A stretch of 23,266 nucleotides of DNA from Legionellales bacterium (GCA_002721165.1 PBJS01000006.1:1-23266), one strand, 5' to 3'; shown: positions 7,572 through 16,600, counted from the stretch's first letter. Notes: generated from the letters alone by a model not told the origin. Made by a program: numbers and translations.

Positions 7572-8924
7572 TTAATGTAGCCTTGTTGTAATCTCAGTAA
7601 CTTTATCAGCGAGTTCATTAATTAGATTTTCTACTTGATTTTTATTTTCACCTTCTACCATGACTCTTATTAGAGATTCAGTTCCTGAAGGTCTTATCAC
7701 AACTCGACCTGCATTACCTAAGACATTTTTCGTATCTTTTATTACACGATTAATATCATCGTTCTTTGTTATATCAATATGTGTATCAAATTCTATATTT
7801 CTTATTATCTGAGGATATTTTTTTACACTTTTTACTAGTTCCGTAAGACTTGTATCTGTTGAGACCATAGTTTCTAAAACCTGAAGTGCTGTTATTATTC
7901 CATCGCCAGTTGTAGTGAGATCTAGATTAATAATATGACCAGAAGTTTCGCCTCCTAGGGTAAGTCCTTTTTTGAGTAATAACTCCATAACATAACGATC
8001 TCCTACTGAGGCTCTAAAAAAATCTAGTTCCAAGCTATTTATTGCATGCTCTAAACCTAAGTTACTCATAACGGTACCAACGACAGCGCCATTTAATTTT
8101 TTAAGTTGAGAACGTGCAATTATATAAAGGATATCGTCACCATCTAATATACTTCCTTGCTGGTCTACCATAATTAACCTATCACCATCTCCATCGAATG
8201 CAATCCCAACATCGGCACGTGATTCCTTAACCAGTTGCTGTAAAATGCCAGGGGAAGTTGCTCCACATTCATCGTTAATATTTAGTCCATCTGGTGATGC
8301 TGCATGTATTATTACTTCCGCCCCTAACTCTTCAAAAACCTTGGGTGCTATGTGATAAGTTGCGCCATTAGCACAATCAATTACTATTCGTAGATCATTA
8401 AAATTTATATTACCCTTAATTTTTGATTTACAAAATTCAATATAGCGTCTAGGCGCATCGGTTATTCGCCGTGCCTTACCAAGGCTAAGAGAGGGGACAG
8501 ATCGCATCTTATAATTTAATTCATATTCAATTTCCATCTCAACTTCATCAGCTAATTTGGTGCCATCGCCAGCGAAAAATTTAATTCCATTGTCATGAAA
8601 TGGATTATGTGACGCGCTTATAACAATACCAGCTTGAGCACGCGTACTCTTAGTTAGGTAGGCTATTCCAGGTGTCGGCATTGGACCTAATAAACGAATA
8701 TCAACCCCGGCAGCAGATAAACCAGCTTCCAATGCTGATTCAAACATGTAACAAGATATCCGAGTGTCTTTTCCAACTAAAACGGGGCCACTACCTTTTT
8801 TTGCTAATACACGTCCCGCAGCCCAACCAAGCTTCATCACGAAATCTGCATTGATTACACCATCGTCTACGCTACCGCGTATGCCGTCGGTTCCGAAAAA
8901 TTTTCTGGTATCTTTTGTGATAAT
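7572..8924 (-). CDS. glmM: Phosphoglucosamine mutase, apparent ATT/ATC start
   Basis: Interconverts glucosamine-6-phosphate and glucosamine-1-phosphate on the way to UDP-GlcNAc for peptidoglycan and LPS. Numbered from ATT 8924 (450 residues; E. coli 445) it has FGTDGIRG (10-17), the phosphorylated serine Ser105 in SASHNP, the metal loop DGDGDR (Asp244, 246, 248), GGETSGH and RPSGTES (from about 411). The start is the oddity. The first standard start codon is a GTG at 8840, which would remove the first ~28 residues including FGTDGIRG. Upstream the frame runs through KDTRKFFGTDGIRG without an ATG, GTG or TTG until a TAA at 8944-8946. Codons ATT (8927), ATT (8924) and ATC (8921) follow an AAAGG at 8930-8934; 8924 and 8921 have suitable spacing. 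Which is used cannot be decided here. The gene follows ftsH, but folP, normally between them, is missing. Confidence 0.93.
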   Translation of the reverse strand: MITKDTRKFFGTDGIRGSVDDGVINADFVMKLGWAAGRVLAKKGSGPVLVGKDTRISCYMFESALEAGLSAAGVDIRLLGPMPTPGIAYLTKSTRAQAGIVISASHNPFHDNGIKFFAGDGTKLADEVEMEIEYELNYKMRSVPSLSLGKARRITDAPRRYIEFCKSKIKGNINFNDLRIVIDCANGATYHIAPKVFEELGAEVIIHAASPDGLNINDECGATSPGILQQLVKESRADVGIAFDGDGDRLIMVDQQGSILDGDDILYIIARSQLKKLNGAVVGTVMSNLGLEHAINSLELDFFRASVGDRYVMELLLKKGLTLGGETSGHIINLDLTTTGDGIITALQVLETMVSTDTSLTELVKSVKKYPQIIRNIEFDTHIDITKNDDINRVIKDTKNVLGNAGRVVIRPSGTESLIRVMVEGENKNQVENLINELADKVTEITTRLH

Positions 8925-8929
8925 AATCG

Positions 8930-8934
8930 CCTTT
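8930..8934 (-). promoter_or_regulatory. Ribosome binding site deciding the glmM start
   Basis: AAAGG on the minus strand is the only Shine-Dalgarno-like sequence near the conserved glmM N-terminus. It lies 5 bases before ATT 8924 and 8 bases before ATC 8921, and there is no ATG, GTG or TTG at a usable distance in the glmM frame. It supports initiation at a non-standard codon. Confidence 0.6.
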
Positions 8935-9016
8935 GAATCTTGAAATTAAGTATGGCTACTAGTTAGTATGAACTAAAGACATAGAGTAATGTAATCCGAT
9001 TCAATAGTGAAAATAT

Positions 9017-10951
9017 TTAAGCTGGTTTTGCAGGTGGTTCGCCCGATGGAGTTGTATTCTTTTTCGAAGACCTTGTTTTTTTTCTTGTTTTCTTTTTAGA
9101 TATAGCTTTTTGACCATCGCTATCATCCCAATCTGATGGTGGTCGAGGTACTTTTCCTTTCATAATATCGTCTATTTGTGCTTGATCGATGGTCTCATAT
9201 TTAATCAATGCATCAGCCATTAGATGAAGCTTGTCTATATTCTTTTTAAGGATTTTTTCAGAACGTTTATAATTTTTATCGATTATATTACGAATTTCTT
9301 CATCAATAGCATGAGCAGTTTCATCAGAAATTGCTTTATGTTGTGTAACCGAACGTCCTAGAAACACCTCTCCATCCTCTTCACTATATGTTAATGGGCC
9401 AAGTTTTTCTGATAAACCCCATTTTGTAACCATGCTACGAGCAAGCTGGGTAGCACGCTCAATATCATTACTTGCCCCTGTCGTCACTTTGCTCGCATTA
9501 AAAATAAGCTCCTCTGCGATACGACCGCCAAATAAACTCGAAATCTGACTTTCAAGTAGTTCCTTGCTATAGCTTAACCGATCTTCTTCTGGTAAGAACA
9601 TGGTAACTCCTAATGCCCGACCACGAGGAATAATTGTCACTTTGTAAACAGGATCATGAGATGGTACTAAACGCCCGACAATTGCGTGTCCTGCTTCATG
9701 ATAAGCAGTGAGCTTCTTTTCCTCCTCACTCATAACAAGAGAGCGTCGTTCAGCCCCCATCATAATTTTATCTTTAGCTTTCTCAAATTCATCCATATCA
9801 ACTAATTTTTTATTTGCCCTTGCTGCGAATAGTGCTGCTTCATTAACAAGGTTTGACAAATCTGCGCCAGAAAAACCAGGAGTGCCACGTGCAATTATAT
9901 TTGCTTTGACATTATCCCCTAAGGCAACCTTACGCATATGAACTTTTAATATTTGTTCTCGGCCACGGATATCTGGAAGCGGAACAACAACTTGGCGATC
10001 GAAACGACCTGGTCTTAATAACGCTGGGTCCAATACATCAGGTCGGTTTGTAGCCGCAATCACAATCACCCCTTCATTACCTTCAAACCCATCCATTTCC
10101 ACCAATAGTTGGTTTAATGTTTGTTCACGCTCATCATGACCACCGCCCAAACCAGCTCCACGATGACGTCCTACTGCATCAATTTCATCAATGAAGATAA
10201 TACATGGTGAATGTTTTTTCGCTTGCTCAAACATATCTCTTACGCGAGATGCGCCAACACCGACAAACATTTCAACAAAATCAGAACCAGAAATTGTAAA
10301 AAAAGGAACTCTAGCTTCGCCAGCAATTGCTTTTGCTAATAAAGTTTTACCAGTTCCTGGAGAACCAACCATTAAAACACCGGAGGGTATTTTACCTCCT
10401 AGTTTTTGAAATTTGCCTGGATCACGCAAAAATTCAACTAACTCTGAAACTTCTTGCTTAGCTTCTTCTATACCGGCAACATCGTTAAATGTTATTTTTA
10501 TCTGATCTTCACTTAATAATCTTGCGCGACTCTTACCAAATGATAGTGCACCGCCGCGGCCGCCGCCGCCTTGCATTTGTCGCATAAAATAAATCCAAAT
10601 ACCAAGTAACAATATGATAGGAAACCATGAAATAAGAGCATGAGCCCAGAATGAATTCTTATTAGGCTCCATCCCCTTAATCTCTACATTATTTTCTAAC
10701 AATGTGCCAATTAACGCATCGTTATTGGTTTCAGGACTATATGTATTAAAACGACTTCCATCGCTACGATTACCAGTTATCGAACTACCTTCTATATTTA
10801 CTGAACCAATGCGACCTGTTTTGACATCAGAAATAAATTGAGAATAAGTAATTTCCCCAGACATTGCTGGATTACTAAAGTTTTTAAATACTGTCATCAT
10901 AACAAGCGCTATGACAACCCATAGAATTAGATTCTTTACCATGTCATTCAA
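9017..10951 (-). CDS. ftsH: ATP-dependent zinc metalloprotease FtsH
   Basis: Membrane-anchored hexameric AAA+ protease that degrades unneeded membrane and regulatory proteins; in E. coli these include LpxC and sigma32. The 644-residue protein has a transmembrane helix near 7-23, a periplasmic domain of about 80 residues, a second helix near 105-123, then the AAA domain: Walker A GSPGTGKT (196-203), Walker B CIIFIDEID (Asp255, Glu256) and the second region of homology ATNRPDVLDPALLRPGRFDR (300-319) with arginine fingers. The zinc site HEAGH is at 418-422, with Asp496 as probable third ligand. A lysine-rich tail ends the protein. The start appears to be TTG 10951, 10 bases after GAGG; an in-frame ATG three codons later lies too far from that site. 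It follows rlmE by 45 bases, the usual order. Confidence 0.97.
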   Translation of the reverse strand: MNDMVKNLILWVVIALVMMTVFKNFSNPAMSGEITYSQFISDVKTGRIGSVNIEGSSITGNRSDGSRFNTYSPETNNDALIGTLLENNVEIKGMEPNKNSFWAHALISWFPIILLLGIWIYFMRQMQGGGGRGGALSFGKSRARLLSEDQIKITFNDVAGIEEAKQEVSELVEFLRDPGKFQKLGGKIPSGVLMVGSPGTGKTLLAKAIAGEARVPFFTISGSDFVEMFVGVGASRVRDMFEQAKKHSPCIIFIDEIDAVGRHRGAGLGGGHDEREQTLNQLLVEMDGFEGNEGVIVIAATNRPDVLDPALLRPGRFDRQVVVPLPDIRGREQILKVHMRKVALGDNVKANIIARGTPGFSGADLSNLVNEAALFAARANKKLVDMDEFEKAKDKIMMGAERRSLVMSEEEKKLTAYHEAGHAIVGRLVPSHDPVYKVTIIPRGRALGVTMFLPEEDRLSYSKELLESQISSLFGGRIAEELIFNASKVTTGASNDIERATQLARSMVTKWGLSEKLGPLTYSEEDGEVFLGRSVTQHKAISDETAHAIDEEIRNIIDKNYKRSEKILKKNIDKLHLMADALIKYETIDQAQIDDIMKGKVPRPPSDWDDSDGQKAISKKKTRKKTRSSKKNTTPSGEPPAKPA

Positions 10952-10996
10952 TTTTAATAACCCTCTTTATCCGGTGTTTTCAATATCTAAATTTTA

Positions 10997-11617
10997 CTAC
11001 AATTTATATGAGCGCGCTAAAATATAAAATTCTCTTGATTGATCACGTGATGCTTTTGGCTTTCTTACTATGACCTTGGAAAATTTTTCCTGCAAAAACC
11101 GCCTAAACTCATACGTTCCTTCACCCTCGAAAAGCTTTACTAGTAAATCGCCGCCTGGCTTTAAGATTTGAGTACAAAAATCATAAACGAGTTCAGCAAG
11201 AGCCATATTACGCGACTGATCTGTTACCTTTATACCTGTTAGATTGGGGGCCATATCAGAAATTACAAGATCTGCGCCTTTTTTTCCTGCCTGTCTAAGA
11301 CACTCTTTTTGTATAATTTCATCAGTAAAGTCGCCAGAAATATAAAAAACTTGTTCAATTGGTTCCATAGGTAATATATCAATAGCTATTATTTGACCAC
11401 GTGAATCTATAATACTACTTAAATATTGCGACCAACTTCCTGGAGATGAACCAAGATCAACTACACAATAATCGGGTTTTATTAATTTGTCTTTTTCGTT
11501 TATTTCTTGAAGTTTATAAACCGCTCGAGAACGAAAATGTGATTCACGAGCTTTTTTTACATATGGGTCTTTGTTATGTGATTGTAACCACCGATTGCTA
11601 AACTTGTTCTTTCTCAT
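10997..11617 (-). CDS. rlmE: 23S rRNA 2'-O-ribose U2552 methyltransferase
   Basis: Methylates the 2'-O of U2552 in the A loop of 23S rRNA using S-adenosylmethionine, a late step in 50S assembly; also called FtsJ/RrmJ. The 206-residue protein (E. coli about 208) has FRSRAVYKLQEI (28-39), the SAM-binding VDLGSSPGSW (53-62), SDMAPNLTG (120-128) and LLVKLFEGEG (158-167). The catalytic tetrad is present as Lys35, Asp121, Lys161 and Glu196, a constant offset of three from the E. coli residues. It starts at ATG 11617, 9 bases after the greA stop, and precedes ftsH. The small RNA-binding gene yhbY, often next to rlmE in other species, is not present. Confidence 0.97.
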   Translation of the reverse strand: MRKNKFSNRWLQSHNKDPYVKKARESHFRSRAVYKLQEINEKDKLIKPDYCVVDLGSSPGSWSQYLSSIIDSRGQIIAIDILPMEPIEQVFYISGDFTDEIIQKECLRQAGKKGADLVISDMAPNLTGIKVTDQSRNMALAELVYDFCTQILKPGGDLLVKLFEGEGTYEFRRFLQEKFSKVIVRKPKASRDQSREFYILARSYKL

Positions 11618-11626
11618 ATGAAAAAA

Positions 11627-12103
11627 TTATATATAACAAATTTTGACAATCTCATATTCAATAACACCACTAGGAGCATTAACATCTACGACGTCGCCAA
11701 TTTTTTTACCTATAAGTGAACGCGCGATAGGTGAAGCTATTGAAATCAGTCCTATATTTATATCTGCTTCCAACTCACCGACTATTTGATAAGTAACCTC
11801 ATCATCTGACTCAAGGTTTAAAATAGTAACAGTTGCACCAAAAACAACTTTGTCTTTTTCCGTAATCTCTTTTACGTCAATAATTTGAACATCAGCAAGT
11901 GTCGACTCGATTTTGTTAATACGTCCTTCCATGAAACTTTGTTGTTCGCGTGCAGCATGATATTCAGCATTTTCACTTAAATCACCATGAGCTCTTGCTT
12001 CAGCAATTGCTGCCGTTATGCGAGGTCTTTCGACTGTTTTCAATTCGTGTAATTGCTCACGCAGCCTTTCTGCCCCAATTTTTGTCATTGGTGATTTACT
12101 CAT
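11627..12103 (-). CDS. greA: Transcription elongation factor GreA
   Basis: Binds in the secondary channel of RNA polymerase and stimulates cleavage of backtracked transcripts. The 158 residues equal the E. coli length. An N-terminal coiled coil (about 1-75) carries AEARAHGDLSENAEYHAAR with the acidic tip Asp41 and Glu44 that act at the polymerase active site; the C-terminal FKBP-like domain (about 80-158) contains GATVTILN and SPIARSLIGKKIGD. The ATG at 12103 overlaps the carB stop by four bases (ATGA), indicating translational coupling to carB; an internal ATG at codon 6 corresponds to a position also present in E. coli GreA. The carAB-greA arrangement is common in gammaproteobacteria. Confidence 0.97.
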   Translation of the reverse strand: MSKSPMTKIGAERLREQLHELKTVERPRITAAIAEARAHGDLSENAEYHAAREQQSFMEGRINKIESTLADVQIIDVKEITEKDKVVFGATVTILNLESDDEVTYQIVGELEADINIGLISIASPIARSLIGKKIGDVVDVNAPSGVIEYEIVKICYI

Positions 12104-15100
12104 GAAGAAATTCCTATATGTAATTTTTGCAAGCTATTAACATCACTATAATCCTTTTGTTTTAATGCTTCTACAGTCGCCTGAGCAGCTGCCATAGTAG
12201 TTGTATAAAAAACTTTATGTTGTAACGCCGTTCTTCTTATTGAAAAAGAATCTGCTATTGCATTTTTACCTTCTGTTGTATTCACAATTAAACCAATCTC
12301 ATTATTTTCTAGCATGTTAACAATATGAGGTTCTCCTTCTCTCACTTTATTAACCTTATTACATTTTATACCAGCTTTATTTAAAATATTACTAGTTCCT
12401 AAAGTTGCACAGATTTCAAATCCTAATTCGGTTAATTCCTGAGCCACAATTATTGCTAATTCCTTATCAATATCTTTAACACTAATAAATGCTTGGCCAG
12501 AAGAAGCTAATATCTCACCTGCAGCTGACTGACCCTTTGCAAAAGCTTCGCCAAAATTTTTCCCAATCCCCATCACCTCACCAGTGGATTTCATTTCCGG
12601 ACCCAATAATGGGTCAACGCCCGGAAATTTTATAAAAGGAAATACAGACTCCTTAACACAAAAATAGTCAAGTTTTGGAGCATTAGTTATGCCTTGTGAC
12701 GCCAAACTATTTCCAACCATACAATTTACCGCGATCTTTGCGATAGGAAGTCCCGTTGCTTTTGACACGAAAGGAACCGTTCTAGAAGCTCTTGGGTTGA
12801 CCTCAAGTACGTAAATTTCATCCCCTTGAATAGCAAACTGAGTATTCATTAGACCAATAACATTCAATCCTTTAGCCATTAGACTTACTTGCGTCGAAAG
12901 CTGTTTTTGTATGGACTCGCTCAAACTAAACGGGGGTAATGAACATGCGGAGTCGCCAGAATGCACACCCGCTTGCTCGATATGCTCCATGATACCGGCA
13001 ATAAAAACATCTTTGCCGTCAGACACAGCATCGACATCTACTTCTATTGCATCATTTAAAAACCTATCCAAAAGTACGGGGGCTGAATTCGATACTTTAA
13101 CGGCCTTTTCCATATAATCTTTTAGATCATCTTCGTTATGGACAATTTCCATTGCTCGTCCACCCAATACATATGATGGTCTTACCACTAAAGGAAAACC
13201 AATTTGATTTGCAGATTCAACCGCCTGTTTAATATCTCTAACTGTCCCATTTGGCGGTTGTTTCAAACCAATATCATTTAATAATTTCTGAAACCTTTCC
13301 CTGTCTTCTGCAAGATCAATTGAATTGGGGCTTGTACCAATAATTGGTACTCCTTCATTTTCAAGATCTCGAGCGAGCTTTAACGGTGTTTGCCCTCCAT
13401 ATTGGACAACAACACCAAAAGGATTTTCAATATTAATAATCTCTAATACGTTTTCTAATGTTAGTGGTTCAAAATAAAGACGATCCGATGTGTCATAATC
13501 AGTTGACACAGTCTCAGGATTGCAATTCACCATGATTGTCTCATACCCAGCCTCACGCATTGCAAATGCTGCTTGTACACAGCAATAGTCGAACTCTATA
13601 CCCTGACCAATTCTATTTGGCCCCCCGCCTAAAACCATAATTTTCTTTCTACTGCTTGGTAAGGCTTCGCATTCAGAACCGTAACATGAATACATGTAGG
13701 CAGTAGTTGACTCAAATTCTGCAGCACATGAATCAACTCGTTTAAAAACAGGTCTAATGTTTTTTTCTATTCGTAATTTTCTTATCTCTAATTCTGATTT
13801 ATTAGCTAACTCGGCTAATCGTGAATCTGAAAAACCCATTCGCTTCAATTGTTTTAGGTAACTTCCTGTAAAAGAAGCAAAACCTTCTTTTTTAATTTTA
13901 TTTTCTTCTTCAACTAAATTAGCAATCTGAGCTAAAAACCATGGATCTATGTGAGTAAGATTAAAAATATCTGTAATACTCATTCCATATCGAAACGAAT
14001 CGGCAACATACCAAAGCCTATGGGCTCCTGGCATACGCAATTCTTTTTCAAGTTGCTCAATAGTGTTTTCTTCACTTTCAATAAAAATTTCATTCAATCC
14101 GGTTACATTTGTTTCTAACCCACAGATAGCTTTTTGCAAGGATTCTTGGAATGTAAGGCCCATTGCCATTACCTCCCCAACAGATTTCATCTGTGTCGTC
14201 AGCCGATCATCTGCTTGGGGGAATTTCTCAAAAGTAAAGCGGGGTATTTTTGTAACGATATAATCAATTGTAGGCTCAAATGATGCTGGAGTTACTCCGC
14301 CTGTAATTTCATTCTTTAACTCATCTAAAGTAAATCCTACAGCAAGCTTGGCAGCTACTTTTGCAATAGGGAATCCGGTTGCTTTTGATGCCAGCGCTGA
14401 TGAGCGAGAGACCCTAGGATTCATCTCAATAATTATTAGTTCCCCATTCTCGGGGTTAACCGCAAACTGAACATTTGAACCACCCGTGTCTACACCAATC
14501 TCGCGTAACACTTTTATAGAAGCATCACGCATAATTTGATACTCCTTGTCTGTTAAGGTTTGTGCTGGAGCAATGGTAATTGAATCTCCGGTATGAATAC
14601 CCATAGGATCAAAATTTTCAATCGAACAGACAATAATACAATTATCATTTTTATCCCGAACAACTTCCATTTCATATTCTTTCCATCCTAGCGCTGACTC
14701 TTCAATTAAAATCTCTGATGTTGGCGATGCCTCGATACCCTTATTACAGATATCAAGAAATTCATCTTCGTTGTATGCAATACCACCGCCAGTGCCTCCA
14801 AGTGTGAATGAGGGACGAATTATCGCTGGGAAACCTATCTTATCTAAAGCTCGCTTTGCCTGTTTTATATCGTTTGCGATTTCAGATTTTGGCATGGCTA
14901 AACCAATCTTTTTCATTGTCTCACGAAATAGTTCTCGATCTTCAGCCTTGTCAATTGCAGTTTTCGATGCGCCAATCATTTCTACGTTATACTTTTTGAG
15001 CACGCCTTGCTTATCAAGATCTAAAGCACAATTGAGCGCTGTTTGACCACCCATTGTTGGTAATAATGCATCGGGGCGTTCTTTCTTAATAATTTTTTCT

Positions 15101-15321
15101 ACTGTTTGCCAGTCAACTGGTTCTATATATGTCGAATCCGCCATATCTGGGTCCGTCATTATTGTTGCAGGATTTGAATTAACGAGTATCACTTTATAAC
15201 CTTCTTCACGTAGGGCTTTACATGCTTGTGCACCAGAATAGTCGAATTCACATGCTTGCCCAATGACGATTGGACCGGCTCCAATGATAAGAATGCTTTT
15301 TATGTCTGATCTTTTTGGCAT
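12100..15321 (-). CDS. carB: Carbamoyl-phosphate synthase large subunit
   Basis: Makes carbamoyl phosphate from bicarbonate, ammonia delivered by CarA, and two ATP; feeds arginine and pyrimidine synthesis. The protein has 1073 residues, identical to E. coli. It has two homologous ATP-grasp halves. The first opens with LIIGAGPIVIGQACEFDYSG and contains PSFTLGGTGGG and EMNPRVSRSSALASKATG. The second opens with MVLGGGPNRIGQGIEFDYC near residue 555 and contains PSYVLGGRAMEIV and EVNPRASRTVPFVSKATG. An oligomerisation domain lies between them, and the C-terminal MGS-like allosteric domain (about 935-1073) includes CATLGTSNIL and IVNTTEGKNA, where UMP and ornithine act in E. coli. It starts at ATG 15321, 8 bases after carA, and overlaps greA by four bases. 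Confidence 0.98.
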   Translation of the reverse strand: MPKRSDIKSILIIGAGPIVIGQACEFDYSGAQACKALREEGYKVILVNSNPATIMTDPDMADSTYIEPVDWQTVEKIIKKERPDALLPTMGGQTALNCALDLDKQGVLKKYNVEMIGASKTAIDKAEDRELFRETMKKIGLAMPKSEIANDIKQAKRALDKIGFPAIIRPSFTLGGTGGGIAYNEDEFLDICNKGIEASPTSEILIEESALGWKEYEMEVVRDKNDNCIIVCSIENFDPMGIHTGDSITIAPAQTLTDKEYQIMRDASIKVLREIGVDTGGSNVQFAVNPENGELIIIEMNPRVSRSSALASKATGFPIAKVAAKLAVGFTLDELKNEITGGVTPASFEPTIDYIVTKIPRFTFEKFPQADDRLTTQMKSVGEVMAMGLTFQESLQKAICGLETNVTGLNEIFIESEENTIEQLEKELRMPGAHRLWYVADSFRYGMSITDIFNLTHIDPWFLAQIANLVEEENKIKKEGFASFTGSYLKQLKRMGFSDSRLAELANKSELEIRKLRIEKNIRPVFKRVDSCAAEFESTTAYMYSCYGSECEALPSSRKKIMVLGGGPNRIGQGIEFDYCCVQAAFAMREAGYETIMVNCNPETVSTDYDTSDRLYFEPLTLENVLEIINIENPFGVVVQYGGQTPLKLARDLENEGVPIIGTSPNSIDLAEDRERFQKLLNDIGLKQPPNGTVRDIKQAVESANQIGFPLVVRPSYVLGGRAMEIVHNEDDLKDYMEKAVKVSNSAPVLLDRFLNDAIEVDVDAVSDGKDVFIAGIMEHIEQAGVHSGDSACSLPPFSLSESIQKQLSTQVSLMAKGLNVIGLMNTQFAIQGDEIYVLEVNPRASRTVPFVSKATGLPIAKIAVNCMVGNSLASQGITNAPKLDYFCVKESVFPFIKFPGVDPLLGPEMKSTGEVMGIGKNFGEAFAKGQSAAGEILASSGQAFISVKDIDKELAIIVAQELTELGFEICATLGTSNILNKAGIKCNKVNKVREGEPHIVNMLENNEIGLIVNTTEGKNAIADSFSIRRTALQHKVFYTTTMAAAQATVEALKQKDYSDVNSLQKLHIGISS

Positions 15322-15329
15322 AAATAAAC

Positions 15330-16460
15330 TTACAATTTATTCTTCTCTATTAATTCAATAAAGTGGTTAAAAAGTAAACGTAGATCATGGGGTCCAGGAC
15401 TTGCTTCTGGATGACCCTGAAAACCAAATACAGGATATTGCTTGTGATGTACGCCTTGCAGCGAACCATCAAATAAAGAACGATGTGTCGCTTCTAAATC
15501 TTTAGGTAAACTTTTTTCATCGACTGCAAAACCATGGTTTTGACTTGTAATTAATACTTGGCCATCTTGAAGGGATAGAACTGGATGATTTGCCCCATGA
15601 TGACCGAATTTCATTTTAATAGTTTTTGCACCTAGCGCTAAAGATAATAACTGATGGCCCAAACATATACCAAATACAGGTATTTTTGTTTTGATAATTT
15701 TATTTATTGAAGTGATAGCATAATCACAAGGATCTGGATCACCTGGTCCATTGGATAAAAAAATACCGTCGGGTTTTTGAATAAGCACGTCTTCTGCAGA
15801 TGACTTTGCCGGAACGACAGTAACATCACAACCCAAATCAAAAAGTATCCGAAGAATATTTCGTTTTACACCAAAATCATATGCAATTACTCTCCATTTA
15901 TTCTTTTTATTTTTTTTCATTCTAGATTTCATGCTCCAGATTCCTTTAGACCAATCATAAGTAGTTTTTGTTGTTACATCTTTTGCTAGATCCATGCCAA
16001 GTAACCCAGGGAAAGAACGTGCTTTAGCTATAGCGTGTTCTGGGTTAATTTCAGAAGCAGCGACAATACACCCTCTCATTGCGCCATGCTTACGTATATG
16101 TCGAGTTAACTGACGTGTATCAATTCCTGCTATTGCTACAATTTTATGCTGTTTTAAATAATTACTGAGATTGTCGCTTGAACGCCAGTTACTTACAGTA
16201 ATAGGTAAATCCCTTATAACTAGTCCGCTAACATAAACGCCATCTGATTCCTCGTCTTCGGGATTTGTCCCAACATTTCCAATATGAGGATGAGTGAGTG
16301 TTACGATTTGCTTAAAATAGGATGGGTCAGTAAGAATTTCTTGATAGCCCGTCATTGCGGTATTGAAAACGACTTCCCCTGTTGTTTCTCCGTAAATACC
16401 AAAAGAAACACCATAAAATAAAGACCCATCTTCAAGGGCTAACAGAGCATCATCTGTCAA
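15330..16460 (-). CDS. carA: Carbamoyl-phosphate synthase small (glutaminase) subunit
   Basis: Hydrolyses glutamine and channels the ammonia to CarB. The 376-residue protein (E. coli 382) has the CarA N-terminal domain (about 1-150, with FNTAMTGYQEILTDPSY) and a class I glutamine amidotransferase domain (about 190-376) with nucleophile Cys266 in GICLGHQ and His350/Glu352 in GHPEASPGP. The start is TTG 16460, 9 bases after GAGAGG; no in-frame ATG gives the conserved N-terminus. E. coli carA is also known to start at UUG, so this is probably a conserved low-efficiency start. A promoter and a terminator-like hairpin lie in the 140 bases between acs and this start, consistent with independent, attenuated control of carAB. 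Confidence 0.97.
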   Translation of the reverse strand: MTDDALLALEDGSLFYGVSFGIYGETTGEVVFNTAMTGYQEILTDPSYFKQIVTLTHPHIGNVGTNPEDEESDGVYVSGLVIRDLPITVSNWRSSDNLSNYLKQHKIVAIAGIDTRQLTRHIRKHGAMRGCIVAASEINPEHAIAKARSFPGLLGMDLAKDVTTKTTYDWSKGIWSMKSRMKKNKKNKWRVIAYDFGVKRNILRILFDLGCDVTVVPAKSSAEDVLIQKPDGIFLSNGPGDPDPCDYAITSINKIIKTKIPVFGICLGHQLLSLALGAKTIKMKFGHHGANHPVLSLQDGQVLITSQNHGFAVDEKSLPKDLEATHRSLFDGSLQGVHHKQYPVFGFQGHPEASPGPHDLRLLFNHFIELIEKNKL

Positions 16461-16482
16461 AAAACATAACCTCTCATTGACA

Positions 16483-16514
16483 TAAAAAAGGGAGTAACCT
16501 TGATGGTCACTCCC
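16483..16514 (-). terminator. Intrinsic terminator / possible attenuator in the carA leader
   Basis: On the minus strand GGGAGTGACC (16514-16505) and GGTTACTCCC (16499-16490) form a 10-pair stem, one pair being G-U, with loop ATCAA, followed by six T at 16489-16484. On the plus strand the same sequence has a mismatch and no T run, so it acts in the minus direction. It lies between a promoter-like sequence and the carA start 24 bases further on. It may simply end the acs transcript, or it may act as an attenuator for carAB. Confidence 0.8.
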
Positions 16515-16532
16515 GCTGATTCAACGTACCTT

Positions 16533-16562
16533 ATTATAATGTACCAAGGCATCTGGTGTCTA
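16533..16562 (-). promoter_or_regulatory. Probable sigma70-type promoter for carAB
   Basis: On the minus strand TAGACA (16562-16557) is followed after 18 bases by TATAAT (16538-16533), a perfect -10. Transcription would begin near 16526, upstream of the hairpin at 16483-16514, giving a leader of about 65 bases to the TTG start. The -10 overlaps the palindrome ATTATAAT, so a TATAAT also reads on the plus strand, but no gene lies that way. Confidence 0.6.
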
Positions 16563-16600
16563 TCTACTAACAAAAATTCTAAAAAAAGATATCGCCTATT

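Noticed and set aside
8840..8842. GTG 8840 as the glmM start
   Set aside because: It would delete about 28 residues including FGTDGIRG, essential in this family, while the upstream frame clearly encodes them.
16457..16510. 17-codon leader peptide (GTG 16510 to TGA 16457) overlapping the carA hairpin and start
   Set aside because: Its stop overlaps the carA TTG neatly, but the only purine-rich sequence abuts the GTG with no spacing, so translation is unlikely and the frame may be chance.
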